Shown: positions 1 to 6,973, numbered from the stretch's first letter. The stretch: 16,381 bases of DNA from a candidate division TA06 bacterium DG_78 (GCA_001303225.1 LJNI01000032.1:1-16381); one strand, 5' to 3'. Numbers and translations: made by a program. Notes: generated from the letters alone by a model not told the origin.

Positions 1-353
1 TGAATGAGAAAGGCGGTTGTTGTCTTTCCATTTGTGCCGGTTATTCCAATCTTGCTTACGTCACTAAATTGTCCAAAGAAGCGCTGTGCCAAGATATCCA
101 TCACTACTCGCGAGTCGCGTACGATGATTTGTGGTAATTGAGTATCAACTTTTCCCTGTGCTATAACCGCCACTGCACCCTTTTCCTCTGCTTCATTAAT
201 AAAATCGTGTCCATCAAATGTTTCACCTTTGATAGCAATAAATACTGTTCCAGGATGAACCATTCTTGAATCGAATTCCAATGACGTTACCTCAACCTCC
301 TTCATGTGATACTTTTCAGCATCGATCCCTTCTATTAATTTACTTAACTGCAT
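1..353 (-). CDS. murE: UDP-N-acetylmuramyl-tripeptide synthetase MurE, N-terminal part (cut by window edge)
   Basis: MurE is the cytoplasmic ATP-dependent ligase that adds the third amino acid (meso-diaminopimelate or lysine) to UDP-MurNAc-L-Ala-D-Glu in peptidoglycan precursor synthesis. About 117 residues are visible from an ATG at 353. They begin MQLSKLIEGI and carry the MurE N-terminal pattern: SLEFDSRMVHPGTVFIAIKG at about residues 25-44, then DGHDFINEA. Near the window edge comes the Mur ligase P-loop GITGTNGKTTT at about residues 104-114. The central and C-terminal domains, including the residues that choose DAP or Lys, are outside the window. The start overlaps the 3' end of ftsI by 14 bases and I see no clear ribosome binding site, so translation is probably coupled to ftsI. 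The identification is firm; substrate specificity cannot be judged. Confidence 0.95.
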   Translation of the reverse strand, partial: MQLSKLIEGIDAEKYHMKEVEVTSLEFDSRMVHPGTVFIAIKGETFDGHDFINEAEEKGAVAVIAQGKVDTQLPQIIVRDSRVVMDILAQRFFGQFSDVSKIGITGTNGKTTTAFLI

Positions 354-1965
354 AATGGTCGGAGTCGATCTTACAGATAGTCTGAGCGATGCTTCTGAAA
401 ACAGGAGCAGCAGTCGTACTTGCCCACATACCCCTTTTCGGTTCATCAAACATAATTGCAATGAGGTAATCTGGTGACTCGGCAGGGAAATAGCCAACAA
501 ATGTCGTAATGATCGATGTATTGGAATACTTACCGTTGATAACCTTTTGCGCTGTCCCAGGTTTAGCGGCAACCCGTACTTCGTGTAGTGCTGCATCGAC
601 ACCGCTCCCTTCTTCAACAACACTACAGAGAATATCTGTTACACGTGTTGCAATTTCTTCATCTACAGCACGTCGAATCCTTAATGGTTCTGTGTGATAT
701 ACGCTCTTATCACCATCTCTGATCTCGCGAATAATTATCGGTTTGTTAAGGACACCTCCATTAGCAACAACCTGATATGCAAACGTAAGCTGCAGTAAAT
801 TAACCGTCAGTCCTTGGCCAAACGCTAAGGTGGCAAACTCAATATCATTGAGTTTTTCAACATGCGGGAGCCTCCCCTTAGCTTCTCCAGGAAATTCGAC
901 ACCAGTTAATTGGCCAAATCCAAAGTCGCGCATGAGCAAGAAAAATTCTTGTCGGTCGAACGCCTTGGAAATCTTCACCATAGCAACATTACTCGAGTGG
1001 GCTATTGCCTGTTTGAATGTCACGGTGCCATAATTTTTATAATCATGGATTGTGTGTCCTCGTACCTTTATCGTACCACCCTCAGTATCGATGAGATCAT
1101 TTTCACGATAACCATTCATGAGAGCGTATGTTAGTGTTAGCAACTTAAATGTAGAACCAGGTTCAAATTCGTCACATACAACATGATTTCGTATGTCAGA
1201 ATCCTTTCCAACATTGACGAGTGCCAATATTTCACCTGTAGCAGGTTCAATGATTAAACCTGCGGCATACTGCGCGTCTTCTTTTGTCAACGTTTCCTTT
1301 AGATTGTTATAGAGTATTGCCTGAAGCTGCAAGTCAATTGTTAGGAAAACATCTTGACCGGGTTGTGGTTTGCTCTCGGGATGGTTATGATAGGGGAATA
1401 CTGCACCGGTAGGGTCTTTCTGATAAATTGCAAAACCTGATGTACCACTGAGGATATCATTAAGTTGAAGTTCCAATCCTTCAACGCCACGATTATCTGA
1501 GCCACACTTTCCGATTAAAGTCGTAAACATCTCTTGCATATTGTATTGTCGATTCAAATCATGGGTAAAGCCGATACTTGGATCATCGATTTCGAGATAC
1601 TTATTCCGTTTACGCAAATCGATCTTTTTTTCCACCCAGAAAAATTCATCTTTATCGACAAGTTTCATTACCTCTGTTTCACGCTTGCCAGAAATTATCG
1701 CAATTTCCCTTGCTAATTTAGCTTTATCAATTGAATATCGCGGAGTACAGAAAATCGAAAAACACTGTTGTGATGTTGCTAATGGTAAACCATTTCTGTC
1801 GTAGACATTACCGCGTGCACCAAGAATGACCATTTTTTTCTCGTGTTGATTCTTTGCTTTTTTATCATAGTATTCATGTTTAATAATCTGTATGTAGAAT
1901 AGATACGAAAAATAGACAAGTGAAATAAGAAAGAGAAATATATTCAAAATACGTGTTCTTATCAT
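340..1965 (-). CDS. ftsI: Peptidoglycan D,D-transpeptidase FtsI (class B penicillin-binding protein)
   Basis: FtsI is the septal peptidoglycan transpeptidase, anchored in the inner membrane and working with FtsW. The 541-residue protein has one N-terminal membrane anchor (about residues 5-28). A dimerisation region follows, with RGNVYDRNGLPLATS at about 51-65. The C-terminal transpeptidase domain has the SxxK motif S271-T-F-K274 (in EPGSTFK) and SxN at S324-S-N326. The third active-site motif reads K468-P-G-T instead of the usual K-T/S-G-T; the flanking sequence AAKPGTAQKV is otherwise typical. No PASTA domain is present, so it is the plain FtsI type rather than a SpoVD/PBP2x type. The start overlaps the ftsL-like stop by 4 bases (ATGA), with AGGTG a few bases upstream. 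Its place between ftsL and murE is the standard dcw order. Identification is very secure; only the KPG motif is odd. Confidence 0.96.
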   Translation of the reverse strand: MIRTRILNIFLFLISLVYFSYLFYIQIIKHEYYDKKAKNQHEKKMVILGARGNVYDRNGLPLATSQQCFSIFCTPRYSIDKAKLAREIAIISGKRETEVMKLVDKDEFFWVEKKIDLRKRNKYLEIDDPSIGFTHDLNRQYNMQEMFTTLIGKCGSDNRGVEGLELQLNDILSGTSGFAIYQKDPTGAVFPYHNHPESKPQPGQDVFLTIDLQLQAILYNNLKETLTKEDAQYAAGLIIEPATGEILALVNVGKDSDIRNHVVCDEFEPGSTFKLLTLTYALMNGYRENDLIDTEGGTIKVRGHTIHDYKNYGTVTFKQAIAHSSNVAMVKISKAFDRQEFFLLMRDFGFGQLTGVEFPGEAKGRLPHVEKLNDIEFATLAFGQGLTVNLLQLTFAYQVVANGGVLNKPIIIREIRDGDKSVYHTEPLRIRRAVDEEIATRVTDILCSVVEEGSGVDAALHEVRVAAKPGTAQKVINGKYSNTSIITTFVGYFPAESPDYLIAIMFDEPKRGMWASTTAAPVFRSIAQTICKIDSDHYAVK

Positions 1966-2213
1966 TTCACTACACCTAGAATGTCTTCTTCTTCAGGAAA
2001 AATAAAACCCCGAGCGTGTGCTTGAGCTTTAATCGTGGCAAGATTGGAAAGATTCATGACTTCGAATTCTAATAATTTCCTTTGATTCTTTAGTTCAGTC
2101 AGAAGACTCTCTAAATTTTCTTTTCTTAACTCCAATTTAATAAATTCGCTTTCGATATAAATAACAGAGAATAAATACACTAGCACCGCAATAAATATTA
2201 AGAAACCACGCAT
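1962..2213 (-). CDS. ftsL: FtsL-like cell division membrane protein
   Basis: This 83-residue protein has a short cytoplasmic N-terminus, one transmembrane segment (about residues 3-22, beginning GFLIFIAVLVYLFSV), then a charged heptad-like region (about 23-60, rich in Glu, Lys, Leu and Asn) that looks like a coiled coil. That is the architecture of FtsL, the bitopic divisome protein that joins FtsB and FtsQ and helps activate FtsWI. FtsL sequences are poorly conserved, so the call rests on size, topology and position: rsmH lies immediately upstream and ftsI immediately downstream. The start overlaps the 3' end of rsmH by 16 bases, with GGTGAG just upstream as ribosome binding site. The stop overlaps ftsI by 4 bases. 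These overlaps suggest translational coupling. Confidence 0.82.
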   Translation of the reverse strand: MRGFLIFIAVLVYLFSVIYIESEFIKLELRKENLESLLTELKNQRKLLEFEVMNLSNLATIKAQAHARGFIFPEEEDILGVVK

Positions 2214-3076
2214 TTCTCACCTGCCCTCAACTTTGCACTACGTGCCCTCGGATTTTTTTCGACTTCATCTTTTGATGGTCTGATGACTTTTTTATTTAAA
2301 ATAAGCACCTCTCCCCTTTTTTGTGCCTCGCGAAATAGATTTTTCACGATCCTATCCTCACCTGAGTGGTACGAGATAACGATAATCCTTCCATGTTGCT
2401 TGAGACGTGCTAATGCTACTGTAAGACCAGTCTCTAAATTCTTTAATTCGTTATTAGTCCAAATACGCAGTGCTTGAAAAACTTTGTGTAAGTTTTTCTT
2501 CAAGTACCGCCGTGGAATTATTTTTTCTAATAGGTTTCTTAAATCGAGTGTAGTCACCAACGATCTCTTATTTTCAAAAATAGCTGTTCCAATCTTTCGG
2601 GCACTACGGACATCTCCATATTTTTTGAGCACTTGAATAATTTCTTCTCTCTGTGCCTGGTTTAACTTTTCTGCCAGCGGCAGTGTATGTGGTGACATGT
2701 GCATTAACAATTTACCTGAACGATCGAAACTGAATCCGCGTTCTGGTGTAGTCACTTGATGGTATGAAACTCCCAAATCGAACAGTACACCATCGACATA
2801 AGTGATCTTGAGACGATCAAGAATTAAACCTAGATTAACAAAGGAATCTTCAAATAGGAAACACCGTTCTTTATGTGGCATAATCATTGCTCGTGCATAG
2901 GCAATAGCCTCAGGATCCCAATCGATGCCAATAAATGTCGCGTCTACAGAGTTGTTTAGTAAAGCCAAGAGGTGTCCTGCGCCGCCAACAGTACAATCAC
3001 AATAGATACCACGGGATGTCTGTACGTTGATCCATTGCACGACTGCATCCAAGAGCACAGGTTGATGAAATGTCAT
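2198..3076 (-). CDS. rsmH: 16S rRNA (cytosine-1402-N4)-methyltransferase RsmH (MraW)
   Basis: RsmH methylates N4 of C1402 in the decoding centre of 16S rRNA using S-adenosylmethionine. The 292-residue length is normal. It starts MTFHQPVLLDAVVQWI, matching the family HxPVLLxE opening. The SAM-binding segment is DCTVGGAGH (about 27-35), followed by GIDWDPEAI (about 50-58), LFDLGVS (about 98-104), ERGFSFDRSG (about 112-121), YHSGEDRIVK near residue 237 and the terminal NPRARSAKLR signature. Two usually near-invariant stretches differ: the motif normally read as PLDMRMD is KLLMHMS (about 122-128), and the HPATRTFQALR stretch reads as NLHKVFQALR. The enzyme may be divergent but shows no sign of decay. 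It follows the STAS gene after 26 bases, with no strong Shine-Dalgarno, and overlaps the ftsL-like gene. mraZ-rsmH-ftsL-ftsI is the canonical dcw order apart from the inserted STAS gene. Confidence 0.94.
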   Translation of the reverse strand: MTFHQPVLLDAVVQWINVQTSRGIYCDCTVGGAGHLLALLNNSVDATFIGIDWDPEAIAYARAMIMPHKERCFLFEDSFVNLGLILDRLKITYVDGVLFDLGVSYHQVTTPERGFSFDRSGKLLMHMSPHTLPLAEKLNQAQREEIIQVLKKYGDVRSARKIGTAIFENKRSLVTTLDLRNLLEKIIPRRYLKKNLHKVFQALRIWTNNELKNLETGLTVALARLKQHGRIIVISYHSGEDRIVKNLFREAQKRGEVLILNKKVIRPSKDEVEKNPRARSAKLRAGEKCVVS

Positions 3077-3102
3077 GGTTTGATTTCATCGGTTACCATT
3101 GA

Positions 3103-3444
3103 TTACACGAAACTCTTCAATGCTGCTCTTTTGGAAGGATAGATTTCAAATGGGTAGAACCCATATAATCGTAATATGTCATAGAGATAAGGAGAAACAT
3201 TGACGAGTTTAATATCACCACCGAAATCTTTAAACTTTTTCTGGTAGTCTATGAGCCAACCAACAACCTTATAATTCATGTGGCTCACGCGAGAAAGATC
3301 GATGATAACATTATATTCACCATCAGTAATCATACTGTTTAATTTCTGTTCTATTATTTCAAATTCTTTCTCATCTATCTCACCACTCGGTAAGAAGAAT
3401 GAGACTGTTTTATCCTTACATGCTTCAACGGCTTGGATCTTCAT
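3103..3444 (-). CDS. Stand-alone STAS-domain protein (anti-sigma-factor-antagonist fold)
   Basis: A single STAS domain fills this 113-residue protein. The fold can be followed: an N-terminal strand ending in LPSGEIDEKEF (about 18-28), the strand NVIIDLSRVSHM (45-56), a helix GWLIDYQKKFKDFGG (62-76), the strand IKLVNVSP (78-85) and a last helix DILRLYGF. In SpoIIAA/RsbV antagonists the loop after the second conserved strand is MDSSGLG, and its first Ser is phosphorylated by an anti-sigma kinase. Here the equivalent residues are MNYKVVG (56-62), so Asp57 is Asn and Ser58 is Tyr. Classical partner switching through this Ser therefore looks impossible. The gene overlaps the mraZ 3' end by 20 bases and has a strong AGGAGG ribosome binding site 5 bases before its ATG. 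No anti-sigma kinase or sigma factor gene is in the window. Its location inside the dcw cluster points to a division or envelope role, which is inference. Confidence 0.85.
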   Translation of the reverse strand: MKIQAVEACKDKTVSFFLPSGEIDEKEFEIIEQKLNSMITDGEYNVIIDLSRVSHMNYKVVGWLIDYQKKFKDFGGDIKLVNVSPYLYDILRLYGFYPFEIYPSKRAALKSFV

Positions 3445-3907
3445 GCTTCCTCCTTCTCAAATCTTCGATGCTTTCTGCATCATCTAAATAAAATTTATCA
3501 ACCTCTTCGCTAAATTTCTCATAATGTTCAGGTGACCACAATGTGAAGTAATTGATTTCGCCAATGACAATGACGTCCTTAGTAATGGCAGAATGTTCGA
3601 GGAGAAAATCCGGTATTAAGATTCTTCCTTGAGCATCGAGATGGTCCTCTTTAACACCAAAGGTAAAATGACGACGATACCGACGTGATTGGAGCCGATC
3701 CATTGAGAGCGTGAGTAGTTCGTTGTCTTCGACTCCTTCCCACGTTTTTAGTGCATACACGGCGATCTCGCGATCATAACCAGGAGTGAGGATTAATTTA
3801 CCTTCAGACTCGTGCCTCAACACATTTCGAAACTGGCTCGGTATGGCTAACCGTTTCCGATCATCAAGGACGTGTCGGAAAAAACCTCTAAATCGAATGT
3901 TCCCCAT
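3425..3907 (-). CDS. mraZ: Transcriptional regulator and dcw-cluster first gene MraZ
   Basis: MraZ is a DNA-binding regulator of the dcw operon that forms ring-shaped oligomers. The protein has the two tandem half-domains of the family with their DxxxR signatures: D15-D-R-K-R19 in LDDRKRLAIPSQFR and D91-A-Q-G-R95 in LDAQGRILIPDF. I chose the ATG at 3907 (160 residues, beginning MGNIRFRGFF). An in-frame ATG at 3922 would add MKWGK, but it lies only 3 bases after the predicted -10 box, at or before the expected transcription start. The 3907 start has a GGGGA ribosome-binding-like stretch 4 bases upstream and matches the usual MraZ N-terminus. The C-terminus has an extra charged tail (EDLRRRKHEDPSR). 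The gene overlaps the STAS gene by 20 bases. It is likely autoregulated through the TGG repeats over its own start (3902-3926). Confidence 0.94.
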   Translation of the reverse strand: MGNIRFRGFFRHVLDDRKRLAIPSQFRNVLRHESEGKLILTPGYDREIAVYALKTWEGVEDNELLTLSMDRLQSRRYRRHFTFGVKEDHLDAQGRILIPDFLLEHSAITKDVIVIGEINYFTLWSPEHYEKFSEEVDKFYLDDAESIEDLRRRKHEDPSR

Positions 3908-3926
3908 TTTTCCCCATTTCATACCA
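3902..3926 (-). promoter_or_regulatory. Predicted MraZ operator: three TGG-type direct repeats with 10-base period
   Basis: On the minus strand this segment reads TGGTA, five bases, TGGGG, five bases (AAAAA), TGGGG. The repeats sit at 3926-3922, 3916-3912 and 3906-3902, exactly 10 bases apart. MraZ is known to bind direct TGGGN repeats separated by five-base spacers upstream of mraZ. Here the repeats start at the downstream edge of the predicted -10 box and extend over the mraZ start codon, where bound MraZ would block transcription. The first repeat (TGGTA) is degenerate. Confidence 0.75.
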
Positions 3927-3953
3927 TTTTACATATTATTTATAATTTGTCAA
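3926..3953 (-). promoter_or_regulatory. Predicted sigma-70-type promoter of the mraZ-dcw operon
   Basis: The -35 box TTGACA (3953-3948) is a perfect consensus match. It is separated by 16 bases from TAAAAT (3931-3926), which matches the -10 consensus at five of six positions. The transcription start would fall near 3920. That leaves only about a dozen bases before the mraZ ATG at 3907 and makes the upstream ATG at 3922 an unlikely start. The -10 box touches the first MraZ-type repeat. Confidence 0.75.
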
Positions 3954-4035
3954 GGGGGAAAATTATTACCAGTGCAGATTAATTCACGATATCACGAGAG
4001 TTATTCGGCTGTGATTTCCTGGTGCAGTGTGTTTC

Positions 4036-4165
4036 CTGTTTTTTAAACAGAAATGAGTAAACAAATGGAGAGTATTGATGGATGCTCTAATGTATCGAGT
4101 GATTATTTCTCGATAACCACCTGTTCTTTAAGGGAGAACAAGAGAATAGTTAACACACTGTGTTA
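4036..4165. repeat. Cluster of four small inverted repeats between rsmB and mraZ
   Basis: The 3954-4191 stretch has no convincing gene. It contains four perfect inverted repeats in series: CTGTTT-TTT-AAACAG (4036-4050), ATCGAG with a 9-base loop and CTCGAT (4094-4114), TGTTCT with a 7-base loop and AGAACA (4122-4140), and TAACACA-C-TGTGTTA (4151-4165). A short direct repeat TCACGA-TA-TCACGA lies near 3982-3995. Some of these could form the end of the yajC-def-fmt-rsmB transcript, but none is followed by a clear T run on the minus strand. The 15-base palindrome at 4151-4165 looks more like a protein-binding site. Function is unknown. Confidence 0.5.
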
Positions 4166-4191
4166 TAGGTTAAGGTGTAATGATGAAAAAA

Positions 4192-5448
4192 TTATGATAC
4201 TCTTTTTAACCGTGCAGCAAAAATACCATCAGTATGATATTCACCAGGAAGTACTTTTAGGTATTCATTGCCGACTGGGACAAATTCACCCGCTGGCTCT
4301 ACAGCAAAATTTTGATTATCCTTTAAGAATGCTTCGACTACCTCCTCATTCTCCTGTGGAAGGATACTGCAGGTTGAATAGATCAAAGATCCTCCGGTTC
4401 GTAACAACTTACCAGCATTTGACAAAAGATCATATTGAAGCTTAGCGAGTCGTCTGATCACCTTACCGTTTACGCGATCTCTTACTTCAGGTCTCTTTGC
4501 AATCACACCAGAATTACTACATGGTGCATCTACCAGAACTTTATCCATACCTTCTATAGTGTAGTTTCGACCATCAGCAAGTACAGTTCTCACCATAGTA
4601 ATAGCGAGTCGTAACGTGTTCTCAACAACCAATTTCATTCGTGTACTGCTCACTTCGACAGCAACAATCATACCCTGGTTTCGCATCAACTCTGCCATAT
4701 ATGTTGTTTTACTTCCCGGCGCAGAACAGAGATCGACAATTTTCTCTCCTGGTTTAGGAGATACGAGATGGCAGATCAATCCCTGTGCTTCATCGTGGAT
4801 TGAAATAAAACCCTGCTTCATGACAGGATTGTTAATTATGCTACTAAGATGATTAACTGATTTGAACTCTGGAAACCAATTCGCGTCTTTGAACTCGATC
4901 CCTATATCATGTAATTTCTGTTCAGTCTCTTTGATATCACCCTTGAGTGTATTCATCCGAACGTACGGTGTAGGTCGTATCTTAAACGATTCAATAATTT
5001 TTTCTCCATCCATTTGATAGGCATCAATTATTTTTCTGAATACCCAGGCACGTGGCTCTCGTAAGGCTTGAACTCGTTTGTTTCTGATTATCCCCCTCAA
5101 TACTGCGTTAATTAATCCTTTCTCTTTAATTGTCCTTCCGAAATTAGCCGCCTCGTTAACAATTGCGTAAATGGGAATACGATCGAGAAAGAGATATTGA
5201 TAGACGGCAATCCTGAGAACATTTTTCAGAAGTAGATCGCAAGAATCAAAATCTCCATTAAAAGATTCTCTGATGATCTGATCAATCTCATCTCGGTGGC
5301 GGAGTGTTCCGAACGCCAACTCATTTGCTAAAGACCTATCATTATCTATGAGTTCATCCTTGTCAAAAATATGAGCGAGTGCTTCTTTCAGATTCTTCCC
5401 TTCATCTACTTTGCACAGTGCTCGAAGTGTTGCCTCGCGGGCATTCAT
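4192..5448 (-). CDS. rsmB: 16S rRNA (cytosine-967-C5)-methyltransferase RsmB
   Basis: RsmB (Sun/Fmu) methylates C5 of cytosine 967 of 16S rRNA with S-adenosylmethionine. At 418 residues it has the full two-part architecture. The NusB-like RNA-binding domain spans about 1-125, with ANELAFGTLRHR at 41-52 and PIYAIVNEAANFGR at 92-105. The Rossmann methyltransferase domain has the SAM-binding motif DLCSAPGSKT (239-248). It also has DAPC at 307-310, where Cys310 helps release product, and STCS at 358-361, where Cys360 is the expected catalytic nucleophile. All key residues are present. The start overlaps the fmt stop by 4 bases, and AAGGAG lies about 10 bases upstream. It is the last gene of the yajC-def-fmt-rsmB run; fmt-rsmB neighbours are common in bacteria. 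Confidence 0.95.
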   Translation of the reverse strand: MNAREATLRALCKVDEGKNLKEALAHIFDKDELIDNDRSLANELAFGTLRHRDEIDQIIRESFNGDFDSCDLLLKNVLRIAVYQYLFLDRIPIYAIVNEAANFGRTIKEKGLINAVLRGIIRNKRVQALREPRAWVFRKIIDAYQMDGEKIIESFKIRPTPYVRMNTLKGDIKETEQKLHDIGIEFKDANWFPEFKSVNHLSSIINNPVMKQGFISIHDEAQGLICHLVSPKPGEKIVDLCSAPGSKTTYMAELMRNQGMIVAVEVSSTRMKLVVENTLRLAITMVRTVLADGRNYTIEGMDKVLVDAPCSNSGVIAKRPEVRDRVNGKVIRRLAKLQYDLLSNAGKLLRTGGSLIYSTCSILPQENEEVVEAFLKDNQNFAVEPAGEFVPVGNEYLKVLPGEYHTDGIFAARLKRVS

Positions 5449-6362
5449 ATCATCATCTCTCCTTCTTTAACACGGAATCCATTGATAAAATCGAGTCCTG
5501 AAATCCTTGCCTTTCCCTCTGGTTGAACATCATTGAGAATAACTGAACCGTCTCCAGTTCCAACATGTACTTTTTTGTTTTCGATATGGATGAATCCTGG
5601 TTGCAATTTGCCTTCGGCAGAGAGTGCTTGAAAAATTTTCAGCTCTTTACCCCGAAACACTGTCCGTGCTCCAGGACGTGGTGATAGTGCCCTAATAAGA
5701 TTAATGATGTTTTCTGTACTTTCATGCCAATTAATAATCATCTCCCTCTTATTTATCTTAGCCGCATATGTCTTTATACTCTCGTCCTGTTTCATCCTTA
5801 CGCAATTATCTGATTTAACCGAATTTAAAATATCGACAATAACCTCTTCGCCAAGTGTAGATAATTTTGCCATCAGTGAACCATAGGTATCATCGGGTTC
5901 GATCATAAGTTCTTTTTGGAATATAATATCACCATGATCAATCTTTTCATCCATAAAAAAAATGGTAATACCGGTCTTCTTTTCTCCAGCCATAATGGCC
6001 CTCTGAATCGGAGCAGCCCCACGATATTTTGGTAACAGTGAAGGGTGTACATTTAAACCACCGAAACGGGGCACATTGAGTAAATCACCACTTAAAATAT
6101 GTCCATATGCTGAGAGAACAAATAAATCGGGTTCCAGTCGCGAAATTGTATTAATAAAGCCTTTTTCATTTGGATCGTCTGGTGAAAAGATTCTAATCCC
6201 GACACTTTTTGCCCACTCGGCAACCTCTGGTAGTGTAATTTTCAGCCCCCTTCCCTTTGGTCGAGGCTTAACAATTACAATACCAGCGAGTTCAAAATAC
6301 TCGTTTATTTTTTTTATAATCGGTAGTGAAAATTTTGTTGAACCAAAAAAAATTACTTTCAC
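5445..6362 (-). CDS. fmt: Methionyl-tRNA formyltransferase Fmt
   Basis: Fmt transfers a formyl group from 10-formyltetrahydrofolate to Met-tRNA(fMet), marking the initiator tRNA. The 305-residue length is typical. The N-terminal catalytic domain opens MKVIFFGSTKFSLPII. The signature follows at about 102-120 (GLNVHPSLLPKYRGAAPIQ), with catalytic Asn104 and His106, and Asp142 lies in KIDHGDI, matching the family triad. A short C-terminal tRNA-binding domain has the expected LSPRPGARTVFRGKELKIF stretch. The start codon is GTG (6360-6362), five bases after the def stop, with no strong Shine-Dalgarno, so coupling to def is likely. def-fmt adjacency is ancient and common: the two enzymes add and remove the same formyl group. 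Confidence 0.96.
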   Translation of the reverse strand: MKVIFFGSTKFSLPIIKKINEYFELAGIVIVKPRPKGRGLKITLPEVAEWAKSVGIRIFSPDDPNEKGFINTISRLEPDLFVLSAYGHILSGDLLNVPRFGGLNVHPSLLPKYRGAAPIQRAIMAGEKKTGITIFFMDEKIDHGDIIFQKELMIEPDDTYGSLMAKLSTLGEEVIVDILNSVKSDNCVRMKQDESIKTYAAKINKREMIINWHESTENIINLIRALSPRPGARTVFRGKELKIFQALSAEGKLQPGFIHIENKKVHVGTGDGSVILNDVQPEGKARISGLDFINGFRVKEGEMMI

Positions 6363-6367
6363 GAAGG

Positions 6368-6880
6368 CTATTTATTTTGAGACAACGTCTCAAGATATTT
6401 CAATATCTTTTCTTGTTCCTCTTGGGCTATTTTAGCGACGCGTTCAATAAACAGAATCCCATCGAGGTGATCTATTTCGTGCATAACAGCCCGTGCTAAG
6501 AGTCCAGTTGCATCAAGTATAGCGTTCTCATTGTAGAGGTCTTTTGCATGAATACGTACTTTCTGTGGTCTCTCAATGTTCAAATAGAGTTCAGGAAAAC
6601 TGAGACACCCTTCCTCATGAACCTCTAAACCTTCCTGACTGATTATTCGAGGGTTGATAACCACCATTGGTTTCGGCGCATCTCCATCGAGTGAGATATT
6701 AATAACAAATAGTCTCAATGGCGAACTGACTTGCGTTGCTGCAAGACCTAAACCATCATTACTCAGCATTGTTTCAATCATATCATCTGCAAGTGTAAAT
6801 ACCTCTTTAGATATTTTGTCAACAGGCTCGGCCTTCTTTTTCAGCACCGGATCTGGATATTTTACTATCTGTAAAATCAC
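6368..6880 (-). CDS. def: Peptide deformylase Def
   Basis: Peptide deformylase removes the N-formyl group from nascent proteins at the ribosome exit. All three metalloenzyme motifs are present in the 170 residues: GLGLAATQ at 43-50, EGCLS at 90-94 with metal-ligand Cys92, and HEIDH at 134-138 with ligands His134 and His138 and catalytic Glu135. Motif 1 has Thr where Pro is most usual (GLAAPQ), which the family tolerates. The C-terminal helix (about 145-170) is lysine- and glutamate-rich. The start codon is GTG, with a good AGGAG five bases upstream (6885-6889). Upstream lie a 121-base intergenic region after yajC and a possible RNA structure abutting the ribosome binding site. Confidence 0.96.
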   Translation of the reverse strand: MILQIVKYPDPVLKKKAEPVDKISKEVFTLADDMIETMLSNDGLGLAATQVSSPLRLFVINISLDGDAPKPMVVINPRIISQEGLEVHEEGCLSFPELYLNIERPQKVRIHAKDLYNENAILDATGLLARAVMHEIDHLDGILFIERVAKIAQEEQEKILKYLETLSQNK

Positions 6881-6883
6881 TGT

Positions 6884-6932
6884 ACTCCTCTGCTCGATAG
6901 GATGAATAAATCTCCACCTTTCGATGGAGCAG
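6884..6932 (-). promoter_or_regulatory. Possible alternative-pairing RNA element at the def ribosome binding site
   Basis: On the minus strand a seven-pair hairpin CTCCATC-GAAA-GGTGGAG (6929-6912) closes with a GNRA tetraloop and contains one T-G wobble. Its first three bases also belong to CTGCTC (6932-6927), which is perfectly complementary to GAGCAG (6895-6890). GAGCAG directly abuts and shares one base with the GAGGAG ribosome binding site of def. The two pairings are mutually exclusive because both need the same CTC. A weak T-rich stretch follows the first hairpin, so it could also be an inefficient terminator between yajC and def. I recognise no riboswitch class. Confidence 0.35.
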
Positions 6933-6973
6933 TCTACCTACCCCCTCAGATTTTTACGCCACGTCCTCCTACG

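Noticed and set aside
4053..4445. Plus-strand open frame of 130 codons over the rsmB 3' end and the intergenic region
   Set aside because: Most of it is antisense to the conserved C-terminal methyltransferase part of rsmB, it lacks a ribosome binding site and shows no recognisable protein features.
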